Part shown: piece by piece, positions 44,708-53,461 of the stretch | Position numbering within the stretch: the first letter of the stretch is position 1 | Layout: each line of letters starts with the position of its first letter | Assembly (NCBI GenBank): GCA_934149405.1 | Contig: CAKPEV010000007.1 | Location: 37,867-101,866 of the forward strand | DNA length: 64,000 nt | Source of the DNA: an uncultured Clostridia bacterium | GTDB lineage: Bacteria > Bacillota > Clostridia > TANB77 > UBA1234 | Direction of reading: 5' to 3' | Made by a program: the position numbers and the translations under genes | Notes under the pieces: generated by a model | Told to the model about the DNA's origin: nothing | Databases searched by the model: none | What the model saw: only the letters and a program-made list of their open reading frames with translations

Positions 44708-46435
44708 ATGACAATTAGTGTTTGGAAAGAATTTAAAAAGACTTTTAAAATAGCCAAAAAAGAATACATTATAAGACTTGTAAATGCAATTATTATTCGT
44801 GGTCTATTATTAGTTTTACCAGTTCTTATAAGCTTAGCAATAAAAGATGTTTCAAAAGGTGAAATAAGTTCAGCACTTTTACTCGTATTGGCGTCAGCTA
44901 TTGTCACTGTATTTTACCGTTTATGTGAATGTTGGGGAAGCCATGCGTACCATGCTTTGTACAACAAAATATATTCATACTACAATTCATTAGGAATAAA
45001 TAAAACTAACGAAAATTCAATTTTTAGTTTATCAAGATTTTCACTTGGACAATATACAAATATGCTTACAACCGATGTAGATATCATGACTACATTCTTC
45101 TCAAATAATGTTTTAAGATTTGTACAAGTATTAGAATGTTTAGTTATATACTTATATATCTTTTCATTGAATGTTTATCTTTTCTTATCGGTAATTGCAC
45201 TATCTGCTACAATTTTGTTTTTGATTCCAAAAACAAACAAAACATTGGAAAAGCTAAACAACAAAAGAAAAAGTACTCAAGATACGCAAATAGGATTAAT
45301 TCACGAATACTTTTTAACAACAAAAGAAATAAAAAGTTTCAATTTGTTTGATACAATTTCCAAAAGGCCAAAAAACAGCACAAAAGAATACCTACTTGCA
45401 AATTCAGCATATATAAGAAGATACGATTATAATAATCACTCATTTTTATTGTCTATCGAAATCTTCAGATTGCTATCAGTTGCATATTCAATATATCTAG
45501 TTTCACAAGGTCACTTTGAAATAGATGCCATTTTAATATTGTACAATTATTATCAAAAGATAATAGATAACTTTTCAACTATACTTGCTATAAATGTTGA
45601 TTTTACTAACTTTAAAGTTTCGCTTGAAAGATTTAACCATTTAATAGAATTTAGCAAACCGAAAAAATACTTGCACTATACAATTGACGAAAGCGTATTC
45701 AGCGGAAAAATTACATTTGAAAATATACTTTATGGTTTTAGACGTGACCCAATATTAAACAATGTGTCGTTAAAAATAATGCCTAATGCTATTACTGTAA
45801 TCACAGGAAAAGCATCTAGCGGAAAGGACGGAATAGCAAATCTTCTGCTTAAATTTAATAGGCAACATGAAGGAAACATTTTAATTGATAATGTCAATAT
45901 AAATGATATTCCTGATGAAGATTATTTTAAAATAATTTCTCTTGTTCGTGAACAAGGTGTATTCTTCCAAGATACTATAAAAAACAACTTAATGCTAATA
46001 AATCAAGATTTTGATGACATTGTAAGCATTTGCAAAAAGTTAGGTATACATGATGAAATTTCTACATTACCTAATGGATATGACACAATAATGGACGGAA
46101 ATTGTACGCTTTCTACATCTGCTAAACAAATTTTAGCTATAGCAAGAATTTTGTTAAAAGATTCGAGAATTTTAGTATTCGACGAAGCTCTTGGAATATT
46201 AGATGAAACATCTCAAAATAAAGTTTTGGATGTTCTGCAAGAATTAAAACATAATCATACAATACTCTTAATAAGCCATGATAAAAACATTTTAAAAGAA
46301 GCTGATAATATAATACTATTAGATAACAAACAAGTAGTTGAAAGTGGCACTCTAAAAGAACTAATTGAAAGAAAAGGAAGATATTATGAATTGTTTGAAG
46401 AACAAACAAAAGTAAATGAAGATGTACAAGCATAA
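44708..46435 (+). CDS. ABC exporter half-transporter with degenerate nucleotide-binding motifs
   Basis: 575 residues from the ATG after GGGAGG. Six membrane helices, then an ABC domain. Walker A reads GKASSGKDG, with D in place of the Ser/Thr, and the signature is LSTSAKQ, not LSGGQ. The Walker B (LVFDEALGILDE) and H-loop (LISHD) are intact. The fold is a type IV ABC exporter, but hydrolysis at its own site should be poor. A partner would be expected, yet no half-transporter is adjacent; a homodimer of two degenerate sites would be odd. Confidence 0.85.
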   Translation: MTISVWKEFKKTFKIAKKEYIIRLVNAIIIRGLLLVLPVLISLAIKDVSKGEISSALLLVLASAIVTVFYRLCECWGSHAYHALYNKIYSYYNSLGINKTNENSIFSLSRFSLGQYTNMLTTDVDIMTTFFSNNVLRFVQVLECLVIYLYIFSLNVYLFLSVIALSATILFLIPKTNKTLEKLNNKRKSTQDTQIGLIHEYFLTTKEIKSFNLFDTISKRPKNSTKEYLLANSAYIRRYDYNNHSFLLSIEIFRLLSVAYSIYLVSQGHFEIDAILILYNYYQKIIDNFSTILAINVDFTNFKVSLERFNHLIEFSKPKKYLHYTIDESVFSGKITFENILYGFRRDPILNNVSLKIMPNAITVITGKASSGKDGIANLLLKFNRQHEGNILIDNVNINDIPDEDYFKIISLVREQGVFFQDTIKNNLMLINQDFDDIVSICKKLGIHDEISTLPNGYDTIMDGNCTLSTSAKQILAIARILLKDSRILVFDEALGILDETSQNKVLDVLQELKHNHTILLISHDKNILKEADNIILLDNKQVVESGTLKELIERKGRYYELFEEQTKVNEDVQA

Positions 46436-46497
46436 AAAAATCATTCTTCTTTAAATTATACCAAAACTACTTTATTTAAAATTCATAAAAATAAAAA

Positions 46498-46535
46498 AAT
46501 AGAACATAATCACCATTTTACGATTATGTTCTATT
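46498..46535. terminator. Bidirectional terminator
   Basis: A perfect 14-bp stem (aatagaacataatc/gattatgttctatt) with a 10-nt loop, with T-runs on both strands, between the exporter and the flavin reductase gene. Confidence 0.9.
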
Positions 46536-47088
46536 TTTTTACTGAGAAACCAAATCTACCTAAGTTTTCTCCAAGTTCAAAATATTGTCCGTGGGAATAT
46601 GCTATCAACCCACACTTTTCCATATTGAATCTGCCCGTTTTATCTAGATATTTCTCATCTACATCAACGCAAAGAACTTTTGCAATAAACATATGATGAG
46701 AACCTAATTCTTTTATCTCTGTAACCTTACACTCTATGTTTATTGGGCTTTCTTTTATTAAAGGAACATTTACCTCATTCGCTTTTTCTTTAGTCAATTT
46801 TAGCGCTTCGAATTTATTAATATCTCTTCCACTTCTAACACCTGCAAAATCCGTGCTTCTCGCAAGTTTCTTCGTTGTCAAATTAATAACAAATTCACCA
46901 GTATTCTTTATAATATCATATGAATATCTTTCAGGTCTTATTGATATATATGTCATTGCTGGGTTAGTACAAATTGTTCCAGTCCAAGCTACAGTTATTA
47001 TGTTGGCATTTTCAAAATCCCCACAAGAAACCATAACAGCTGGAAGTGGATATACCATTGTTCCTGCTTTCCATTTTAACTTACTCAA
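46531..47088 (-). CDS. Flavin reductase family protein (flavoredoxin-like)
   Basis: 185 residues. The FMN-binding barrel shows YPLPAVMVSCGDFENANIITVAWTG and TNPAMTYISIRPERYSYDIIKNTGEFVINL, typical of the DIM6/NTAB flavin reductase family. Soluble, probably an FMN-containing electron carrier or reductase. The small 47-residue gene lies 25 nt upstream on the same strand. Confidence 0.88.
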   Translation of the reverse strand: MSKLKWKAGTMVYPLPAVMVSCGDFENANIITVAWTGTICTNPAMTYISIRPERYSYDIIKNTGEFVINLTTKKLARSTDFAGVRSGRDINKFEALKLTKEKANEVNVPLIKESPINIECKVTEIKELGSHHMFIAKVLCVDVDEKYLDKTGRFNMEKCGLIAYSHGQYFELGENLGRFGFSVKK

Positions 47089-47113
47089 ATTTCACACCTC
47101 TACTCCATAAAAA

Positions 47114-47257
47114 TTACGCCATGCAAGCTTTTTCTTCTTGTACTTTAAAAATAATAACTTCACCTTTTATTTTTTCGTACAAGCATTTCTTTGGTGCTAT
47201 TCCTAATTTTTCTCTGATTTCATCCAAGTATAACATATTATTTCTAGCTTCTTTCAT
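47114..47257 (-). CDS. Small protein of 47 residues, unknown
   Basis: It starts MKEARNNMLYLDEIREKLG after AGAGGTG and ends KACMA. One helix and a short basic strand segment, one CxxxY-type region; no family recognised. It is 25 nt upstream of the flavin reductase gene and likely shares its transcript. Confidence 0.6.
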   Translation of the reverse strand: MKEARNNMLYLDEIREKLGIAPKKCLYEKIKGEVIIFKVQEEKACMA

Positions 47258-47396
47258 GCTTATCACCTCTTCTTTCTCGTTTGTACGACATCATTTTAAC
47301 ATCACATATAGTCTCAAACAAGCAATTTTAGTAAAAGGTTTGTGAAAAGTTTGTTATATTTGTAAAAATCTTGTAAAACGTCACTTCTTGGTATTT

Positions 47397-47516
47397 TTAC
47401 CGTTTTTCTTTTTTCTTTATTGGGGCTTTTTTTACTTTTTTGACATCATCTATATAATTTTCACATGCTTTTTCGATTAAACTTTCAAATCGGCATTTAT
47501 CATTCATTTTTTTCAT
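47397..47516 (-). CDS. Small basic protein of 39 residues, unknown
   Basis: It starts MKKMNDKCRFESLIEKAC after AAAAGGA and has a lysine-rich tail (KKAPIKKKEKR). The last sense codon is CGG. Possibly an RNA- or DNA-binding peptide; support is ribosome site and length only. Confidence 0.45.
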   Translation of the reverse strand: MKKMNDKCRFESLIEKACENYIDDVKKVKKAPIKKKEKR

Positions 47517-47590
47517 AGTATATTCATCCTTTTTTCATTTGATTATAATATAGATTTTTCATATATTCAACAAATTCGGTTGCATTTTAC

Positions 47591-47640
47591 GGTTATATTT
47601 TAGGTTATATCTTTGCAACCTATATTATGTTATATAAACT
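47591..47640 (+). promoter_or_regulatory. Iterated repeats before the second RHH gene
   Basis: GGTTATATYTT occurs twice, 12 bp apart (47591, 47603), and an inverted pair TAGGTT...AACCTA spans 47601-47622; GTTATATA recurs at about 47629. These fit an autoregulatory operator for the RHH gene at 47669. Confidence 0.45.
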
Positions 47641-47668
47641 TTGAGGTCATAATTATAAGGAGGTATTT

Positions 47669-47860
47669 ATGGAAAAATTCTCGATGAAAAAATCGCGAGA
47701 CAGTAACGTAGCAAAAACAATTAGATTTAGTGAAGAATTGAACGATTCTATAAATGAGATTGTAAAAAAGGCTAATAAAGGAAAAGCAAGAAAGGAATAT
47801 AGTTTTAATGGATTTGTAATTAGTGCATGTGAATATTGCATTAACTTAATGAAGGAATAA
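47669..47860 (+). CDS. Ribbon-helix-helix DNA-binding protein
   Basis: 63 residues after AAGGAGG. The strand (NVAKTIRFSEEL) and two helices (DSINEIVKKANKG, YSFNGFVISACEYCINLM) fit the Arc/CopG fold. No toxin partner downstream; a good terminator follows. Iterated repeats upstream suggest autoregulation. It is not a close copy of the RHH protein at 7460-7636. Confidence 0.75.
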   Translation: MEKFSMKKSRDSNVAKTIRFSEELNDSINEIVKKANKGKARKEYSFNGFVISACEYCINLMKE

Positions 47861-47896
47861 TTCATATATGGTTACTTTTTTAACACATCCTAACGT

Positions 47897-47939
47897 AATA
47901 AATAAACTCAAGTGCCTCTTATGCTTGAGTTTATTTATT
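47897..47939. terminator. Terminator after the RHH gene
   Basis: A perfect 16-bp stem (aataaataaactcaag/cttgagtttatttatt), 11-nt loop, T-run. Confidence 0.85.
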
Positions 47940-47978
47940 TTTTCGTTTTTTCTACATCATTTTCTTCCATAACACTCA

Positions 47979-48119
47979 TCACCGCGTACCTCTAAAAATG
48001 AGAAGCAATATGATGATAAGAATCAAACAGCCACATCCGCCACCGCCGCTACCATCATCGCCGCTGTTTTTATCATCATTCCGAAGAATATACCAAAGCA
48101 GAAATAAATTATCCCACAT
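47979..48119 (-). CDS. Small glycine-rich single-helix membrane protein, 46 residues
   Basis: After GGAGG, MWDNLFLLWYIL is followed by a charged NDDKNSGDDG segment, a GSGGGGCGC stretch, a membrane helix (LILIIILLLIF) and RGTR. Two in-frame CGG codons. Plausible because of its strong ribosome site; family unknown. A 14-codon frame starts on its stop but is not annotated. Confidence 0.55.
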   Translation of the reverse strand: MWDNLFLLWYILRNDDKNSGDDGSGGGGCGCLILIIILLLIFRGTR

Positions 48120-48339
48120 AATATTTCCTCCATTAGGTCTAAAATTATTTTTACCTTTTCTTGCTTTTCCAAATACAATGATAGTATATCCTATTTTTAG
48201 TCTAAAATCAATCGTATTCGTTAAAAAAGTTTATTTATAATCTACAGTATTCGACTTTTAATTGCATGTGCGAAAATCCCATAAATATTATATAATTAAT
48301 TTAAAGTTTTATTAAGATACAAGATTGTTCCACACACAA

Positions 48340-48384
48340 AAAGTGCATGAAAACTCGTATATATTCAAGTTTTTCATGCACTTT
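48340..48384 (-). terminator. Terminator of the YdbC-like gene
   Basis: A perfect 14-bp stem (48340-48353 with 48371-48384) with T-rich minus-strand flank. Confidence 0.85.
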
Positions 48385-48403
48385 AACAATTAAATTTAAT
48401 TTT

Positions 48404-48622
48404 CTAATCTATTTTTTCTAGTATTTCTTTTAATTTTTCAACTTCTTCTTTAGTCAAAGTTATCCCTTTTCCCATTCTTGTATGATTTTCATCCCAATCT
48501 CTTAAATCATACTTTGGCTCCCTGCCGTTCCAACTTACTAAGTTAAGTTCTCTCTTCCATCCAGAATTGGATTCAGATAACACAGCAATCTCCTCAACTA
48601 TTTCAAACTTGATATCAGGCAT
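48404..48622 (-). CDS. YdbC/PC4-like DNA-binding protein
   Basis: 72 residues from the ATG after AGGAGG. Beta strands KFEIVEEIAVLS, KRELNLVSWNGREPKYDLRDWDEN, then MGKGITLTKEEVEKLKEIL match the PC4-like YdbC family, which binds single-stranded DNA. Normal length. Monocistronic. Confidence 0.85.
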   Translation of the reverse strand: MPDIKFEIVEEIAVLSESNSGWKRELNLVSWNGREPKYDLRDWDENHTRMGKGITLTKEEVEKLKEILEKID

Positions 48623-48712
48623 ATTTACTACCTCCTTTTTCTCGCATAAATCTGCTTTTGTTAGCATCTTTAGCTTGATTATAACATTAAGCCTAAATTT
48701 GTGCAATACATT

Positions 48713-50602
48713 TTATTCAAGTTCAAATGCTCCTGTATAGAGTTGATAATACTGACCTTTTTCGGCAATTAATGCATCATGTTCTCCCCTTTCAATTATT
48801 CTTCCATGTTCTAGCACTATAATTGCTTTAGAATTTCTTACCGTTGACAATCTGTGAGCTATTACAAAGACGGTTCTACCATTCATTAGATTATCCATAC
48901 CATCCTGAACTATTCTTTCTGTTCTTGTGTCTATGCTTGATGTTGCTTCATCTAATATCATTACTGGTGGATCAGCAAGTGCAGCTCTTGCTATTGATAA
49001 AAGCTGTCTTTGTCCTTGAGACAAATTAGCTCCATTATTAGTAAGCATTGTGTCATATCCATCTGGCAATAAATTTATAAATTCATCCGCATTCGCTATC
49101 TTTGCAGCATTTATAACTTCTTCATCAGTTGCATCTTGTTTAGCATATTTTATATTGTCCTTTATTGTTCCTGTGAACAAGTTTGTGTCTTGTAGAACCA
49201 TTCCAAGAGACAATCTTAAATCGTATTTATTTATATCCTTGATATTTATTCCATCATACAAAATTTCGCCTTCTTTGATATCATAAAAACGATTTATCAA
49301 ATTCGTAATTGTTGTTTTTCCTGCTCCAGTGGCACCAACGAATGCTATCTTCTGACCAGGCTTTGCATAAAGTGTTATATCATGCAAAACATCGTTTTTT
49401 CCGTCATAACTAAACGTAACATTGTTTAATTGAATATATCCTCTTAAGTCAACATACTTGTAACCATGTAACTCGTCTGGCACTTTCCATGCCCATTTTC
49501 CTGTATTTTGCTTAGTTTCAACTATATAATCATCTGACTCTTCAACTCTTACAAGAGTAACTTTTCCTTCATTCTCTTCTGATGGAGTGTCTAATAACTT
49601 AAATATTCTATCAGCTCCTGCAAGACCCATTGCTATTGTATTTACTTGTTGCGCAAGTCTCATCATCGGTTGAGTAAATGTCTTTGTAAGGCTTAAGAAT
49701 GTTACCATTGAGCCAGCCGTTAATGATGTAAGCCCATTTGCAGCAAGTAAACCACCTACTATTGCTACTAATACGTATTCAATATTTCCCATATTGTTCA
49801 TTATTGGCATTAGAATATTTGCATACTTATTTGCAGTATACATATGCTCAAATAATTCATCATTTATTTTATCAAAATCTTTTTCACTTTCTTCTTCATG
49901 ACAAAATACTTTGATTACTTTTTGACCATTTATCATTTCCTCTACGTATCCATTTACTTCACCCAGCGATTCTTGTTGTTTTATGAAGAACTTACTACTT
50001 TTTCCCGCAACGCTTTTCGTAACTCGTAGCATTAAAGTTAAAAATACTACTATAAATATTGTAAGTGGCACATTAACAATTAACATCGCAACAAATGCAC
50101 CAATTATCGTGGTAAGTGATTGAATCATTTGTGGCAAACTTCTACCAAACATTTCTCTTAATGTATCGGCATCGTTTGTGTAATGGCTCATTATATCGCC
50201 ATGTGTGTTAGTGTCAAAGTATTCTATTGGAAACGTTTCCATCTTTGAAAACATTTCATCTCTTACATCTTTCAAAACACCTTGAGATACAACAGCCATT
50301 ATTCTGTTATATAGATATGAGGCTAATATTCCAATTGCATAAATCATTCCCATTGTTGTAATTGCTTTTAAAAGTCCTGTAAACACTGGATTTTCTTCTA
50401 GTAATAATGGTGAAATGTAATCATCTATCAACGTTTTTAAAAACATCGAACCATATACATTTGCTAATGCACTAATTATGATACAAATGAAAACAGCTAT
50501 AAATTGTTTTAGATATTTTCTTTTTATATATCCAAATAATCTTTTTATTGTTCCTTTGCTTATTTTCTTTCCGAAATTTTTAGGCATTTTTTCATTTTTC
50601 AT
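48713..50602 (-). CDS. ABC exporter subunit, heterodimer partner B
   Basis: 629 residues; the ATG after AAAGGAG lies 11 bp inside the end of partner A. Six membrane helices, then an ABC domain with an intact Walker A (GATGAGKTT), signature LSQGQ and Walker B (MILDEATSSID). An insertion of about 50 residues (SEENEGKVTLVRVEES) precedes the ABC domain. Exports drugs or lipids with partner A. Controlled by the MarR gene upstream. Confidence 0.92.
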   Translation of the reverse strand: MKNEKMPKNFGKKISKGTIKRLFGYIKRKYLKQFIAVFICIIISALANVYGSMFLKTLIDDYISPLLLEENPVFTGLLKAITTMGMIYAIGILASYLYNRIMAVVSQGVLKDVRDEMFSKMETFPIEYFDTNTHGDIMSHYTNDADTLREMFGRSLPQMIQSLTTIIGAFVAMLIVNVPLTIFIVVFLTLMLRVTKSVAGKSSKFFIKQQESLGEVNGYVEEMINGQKVIKVFCHEEESEKDFDKINDELFEHMYTANKYANILMPIMNNMGNIEYVLVAIVGGLLAANGLTSLTAGSMVTFLSLTKTFTQPMMRLAQQVNTIAMGLAGADRIFKLLDTPSEENEGKVTLVRVEESDDYIVETKQNTGKWAWKVPDELHGYKYVDLRGYIQLNNVTFSYDGKNDVLHDITLYAKPGQKIAFVGATGAGKTTITNLINRFYDIKEGEILYDGINIKDINKYDLRLSLGMVLQDTNLFTGTIKDNIKYAKQDATDEEVINAAKIANADEFINLLPDGYDTMLTNNGANLSQGQRQLLSIARAALADPPVMILDEATSSIDTRTERIVQDGMDNLMNGRTVFVIAHRLSTVRNSKAIIVLEHGRIIERGEHDALIAEKGQYYQLYTGAFELE

Positions 50603-52349
50603 CTGTATCAGCTCCTTTCGTTTGAGATTCATACACTTCTTTATATATTTTGTTATTCTTTAATAACTCTTCATGTGTGCCAAAGCCATTAACCATACCA
50701 TTTTCCATTACTATAATCTTATCTGCATCTTCTACCGAAGAGATTCTTTGCGCAATTATAAATTTAGTTGTATTTGGAATTTCTTCTTTAAAGGCTTTTC
50801 TTATAAGGCTATCTGTTTTTGTATCAACTGCACTAGTTGAATCATCTAGTATCAATATTTTAGGCTTTTTAAGTAATGCTCTTGCAATACATAATCTTTG
50901 TTTTTGTCCGCCTGATACATTGGTTCCACCTTGTTCTATATATGTATTATATTTTTCGGGAAAACTCTTAACAAACTCATCTGCTTGTGCTAATTTACAA
51001 ACTCTCTCTACCTCTTCATCAGATGCATCTTTATTTCCCCATCTAATATTTTCAGCAATTGTACCTGAGAATAAAACGTTCTTTTGAAGTACCACTGCCA
51101 CTTCGTTTCTAAGTGTTTCTATATCATAATCTTTTACATTTACACCACCAACTTTAACTTCTCCTGATGTTGCATCATATAATCTTGGTATCAAGTTTAC
51201 AAGTGATGACTTACCAGTTCCTGTTCCGCCTATAATTCCTATTGTTTCACCTGATTTTATCCTTAAGTTAATGTTTTTTAAACACTCTTTATTCTCATCA
51301 TTTACATAGCTGAAACCAACATTTTTGAATTCAACACTTCCATCTTTAACTTTGAAAATAGGTTTTTTAGGATTTTTCAAATCTGGTTCCTCATCTAGAA
51401 CTTCTATAACTCTTTCAACTGATGTTTTTGATACTACTGCCATAACAAACATAAATGAGAGCATCATTAAACTACTTAATAACTGAATTCCATATGTGAT
51501 TAAGCTTTGAAGCCCACCTGTTGTAAGTTCTGTCGCACCTGAACTTACAATAACTTTTGCTCCAAACCATGAAACTAACAATATGCATGAATAAATACCA
51601 ATTTGCATTACTGGCATATTAAGTGCCATGTATCTCTCTGCTTTACTGAATTTTTCATAAATATCATTTGAAACTGTTTCAAATTTTTTCTTTTCATATT
51701 CTTCGTTTGCAAATGATTTTACAACTCTTATTCCTCTAACATTTTCCTCTACTACATTGTTTAGATCATCATATCTGTTAAATACACTTGTCATTATTGG
51801 ATGTATTTTGTTCATAAGGAAATATAGTGCTATAGCTATTACAGGTATTAACACTAAAAATATTATAGATAACCTTGAACTTATTCTAAATCCCATAACA
51901 AATGAGAATATAAACATAAGTGGTGTTCTAATTGCTACACGAATTACCGCTTGAAATATTTGTTGAACATTGGTAACATCAGTTGTTAGCCTAGTTACTA
52001 AACTTGCACTACTAAATTTATCAACATTTTTAAAAGAAAACTCTTGTACCTTATAATATAAATCATGTCTTAAATTCTTTCCAAAACCTGCACCTGCTTT
52101 AGCCGCAAACTTTCCTGAAAGTATACCGAATATAAGTGCTAAAATAGCACAAGCAATTAATATTCCGCCATATTTATAAATTGCATTAACATTTACAATA
52201 TTTTGACCTTCTGGGAATCCATAATCTATTAACATTCCCATAACAAGAGGAATACAAACTTCCATAACAACTTCTAACATTACAAAAAATGGAGTTAATA
52301 ATGTTTCTTTTTTGTATTCTCTAACAACTTTCAATAACTTTTTTATCAT
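50592..52349 (-). CDS. ABC exporter subunit, heterodimer partner A
   Basis: 585 residues. Six membrane helices and an ABC domain with Walker A GGTGTGKSS, signature VSGGQ and the Walker B ILILDDSTSAVD, where D replaces the catalytic glutamate. That is the degenerate-site pattern of heterodimeric exporters, with partner B supplying the active site. Follows marR by 5 nt. Confidence 0.92.
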   Translation of the reverse strand: MIKKLLKVVREYKKETLLTPFFVMLEVVMEVCIPLVMGMLIDYGFPEGQNIVNVNAIYKYGGILIACAILALIFGILSGKFAAKAGAGFGKNLRHDLYYKVQEFSFKNVDKFSSASLVTRLTTDVTNVQQIFQAVIRVAIRTPLMFIFSFVMGFRISSRLSIIFLVLIPVIAIALYFLMNKIHPIMTSVFNRYDDLNNVVEENVRGIRVVKSFANEEYEKKKFETVSNDIYEKFSKAERYMALNMPVMQIGIYSCILLVSWFGAKVIVSSGATELTTGGLQSLITYGIQLLSSLMMLSFMFVMAVVSKTSVERVIEVLDEEPDLKNPKKPIFKVKDGSVEFKNVGFSYVNDENKECLKNINLRIKSGETIGIIGGTGTGKSSLVNLIPRLYDATSGEVKVGGVNVKDYDIETLRNEVAVVLQKNVLFSGTIAENIRWGNKDASDEEVERVCKLAQADEFVKSFPEKYNTYIEQGGTNVSGGQKQRLCIARALLKKPKILILDDSTSAVDTKTDSLIRKAFKEEIPNTTKFIIAQRISSVEDADKIIVMENGMVNGFGTHEELLKNNKIYKEVYESQTKGADTDEK

Positions 52350-52354
52350 TTTTT

Positions 52355-52801
52355 CTACTCACACTCCTCATTAACATTTTTTAAAACTTCTCCCAACAAC
52401 CTAATTAACTCTTTTTTCTCTTCGTCTGTAAGATTTTTAACTATTCTACTCTCATACTTTTCAATTTCTTCTTTGCAGTTTGTCATAAATTCATGTCCGC
52501 TTTTAGTAAGAATAATTTTATTAAACCTTGCATCTTTTTTACTAGGAACTCTTTTTATAAGTTTCTTTTCTTGAAGCCTATTCAAAATTCCTGTAACCGT
52601 TGGGTTAGTTAAACTAAATCGTTTTTGAATGTCTACTTGGTTTATTTCTTTACCTTCTGCTTCCTCACTTGCAATAAAAACCAAAATATCCATCTGTGAA
52701 CCTGTTATATTTTTCTTCATAAAATTCTGGTTTGCCTTCGTTTTCATTGCAGTATGAAGTATTTTAAGCATTCGTGCAATATCCAAATTACTTTCTTGCA
52801 T
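52355..52801 (-). CDS. MarR family transcriptional regulator
   Basis: 148 residues. Winged helix with LVFIASEEAEGKEINQVDIQKRFSLTNPTVTGILNRLQEKKLIKRVPSKKDARFNKIILT, the MarR wing and DxRxxK-like motif. It probably represses its own operon with the ABC exporter genes, through the palindrome at 52822-52851. Confidence 0.92.
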   Translation of the reverse strand: MQESNLDIARMLKILHTAMKTKANQNFMKKNITGSQMDILVFIASEEAEGKEINQVDIQKRFSLTNPTVTGILNRLQEKKLIKRVPSKKDARFNKIILTKSGHEFMTNCKEEIEKYESRIVKNLTDEEKKELIRLLGEVLKNVNEECE

Positions 52802-52821
52802 TCTTTCGCCCCCAATTCATA

Positions 52822-52851
52822 GTAAGATATATAGCACGCTATCCATATTAC
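52822..52851. promoter_or_regulatory. MarR-type operator
   Basis: An imperfect palindrome of 2 x 14 bp with 11 matching positions, with a perfect core ATAGC-ac-GCTAT. It overlaps the -10 element and transcription start of the marR operon. Confidence 0.6.
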
Positions 52852-52873
52852 GATTTTTATTCTTCAAAGTCAA
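52845..52873 (-). promoter_or_regulatory. Promoter of the marR-ABC operon
   Basis: TTGACT (52868-52873) and TAATAT (52845-52850) are 17 bp apart on the minus strand. Confidence 0.65.
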
Positions 52874-52894
52874 GAAAAAACACACTTTTTTCAC

Positions 52895-52935
52895 AAACAA
52901 AAATGTGAAGACATTACATCCTCACATTTTTGTTT
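52895..52935. terminator. Terminator after the membrane-anchored protein gene
   Basis: A perfect 14-bp stem (52895-52908 with 52922-52935), 13-nt loop and T-run. Confidence 0.85.
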
Positions 52936-52938
52936 TTC

Positions 52939-53439
52939 CTATTTAATATATTTTTCTTTTACAAATTCTGCTGCTTTTAATATTTTTTCTGTATCCTCTT
53001 CTTGAAACAAATTTGGATCTTCTTCAATATTCTTCTCAATATTTATAAGTTTGCCATTCTTAAAGTAATACCTGAAGCTTCCTCCGACTCCTATAAAGTC
53101 TCTAACATAAGCAACAAACTTTCCATTTTTGTAATAATATGATTGATTGTCTAAGAAATCTGAATAAGGGATTATTGTTACAAATGTCTTTTTATCGGTT
53201 ATTACATCAGCCCCAAACTTAGTTCCTTCGAACTCCTTCATTATCTCATCTAATTCAGTTCCATAAATATCAGAATACAAATCATCCTCAATTACTTCGC
53301 CACTCACGCTCTGACTTTTTTCTATTACTCCTGCTTTTATTCTATCCGAATAATCTTCTCCTACATAATTATAATCAATACATAAAACTATCAAAATCGC
53401 TAGAACTATTACTATCAAAACTTTTATAAAATTCTTCAT
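52939..53439 (-). CDS. Membrane-anchored extracellular protein, unknown
   Basis: 166 residues from the ATG after GGTGGA. One membrane anchor (about 6-22), then an acidic extracellular part. YYYKNGKFVAYVRDF and FRYYFKNGKLINIEK are a repeated KNGK module resembling MORN-like short repeats in surface proteins. 22 nt downstream of the glycosyltransferase gene and probably functionally linked to it. Confidence 0.65.
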   Translation of the reverse strand: MKNFIKVLIVIVLAILIVLCIDYNYVGEDYSDRIKAGVIEKSQSVSGEVIEDDLYSDIYGTELDEIMKEFEGTKFGADVITDKKTFVTIIPYSDFLDNQSYYYKNGKFVAYVRDFIGVGGSFRYYFKNGKLINIEKNIEEDPNLFQEEDTEKILKAAEFVKEKYIK

Positions 53440-53461
53440 AATAATTTCCACCTTTCCTAAG

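Noticed and set aside
47972..47979. 14-codon frame starting on the stop of the glycine-rich protein gene
   Set aside because: Too short and without its own ribosome binding site to support as a gene.
50650..51087. 145-codon plus-strand frame
   Set aside because: Antisense to the ABC exporter ATPase domain; no start signal.
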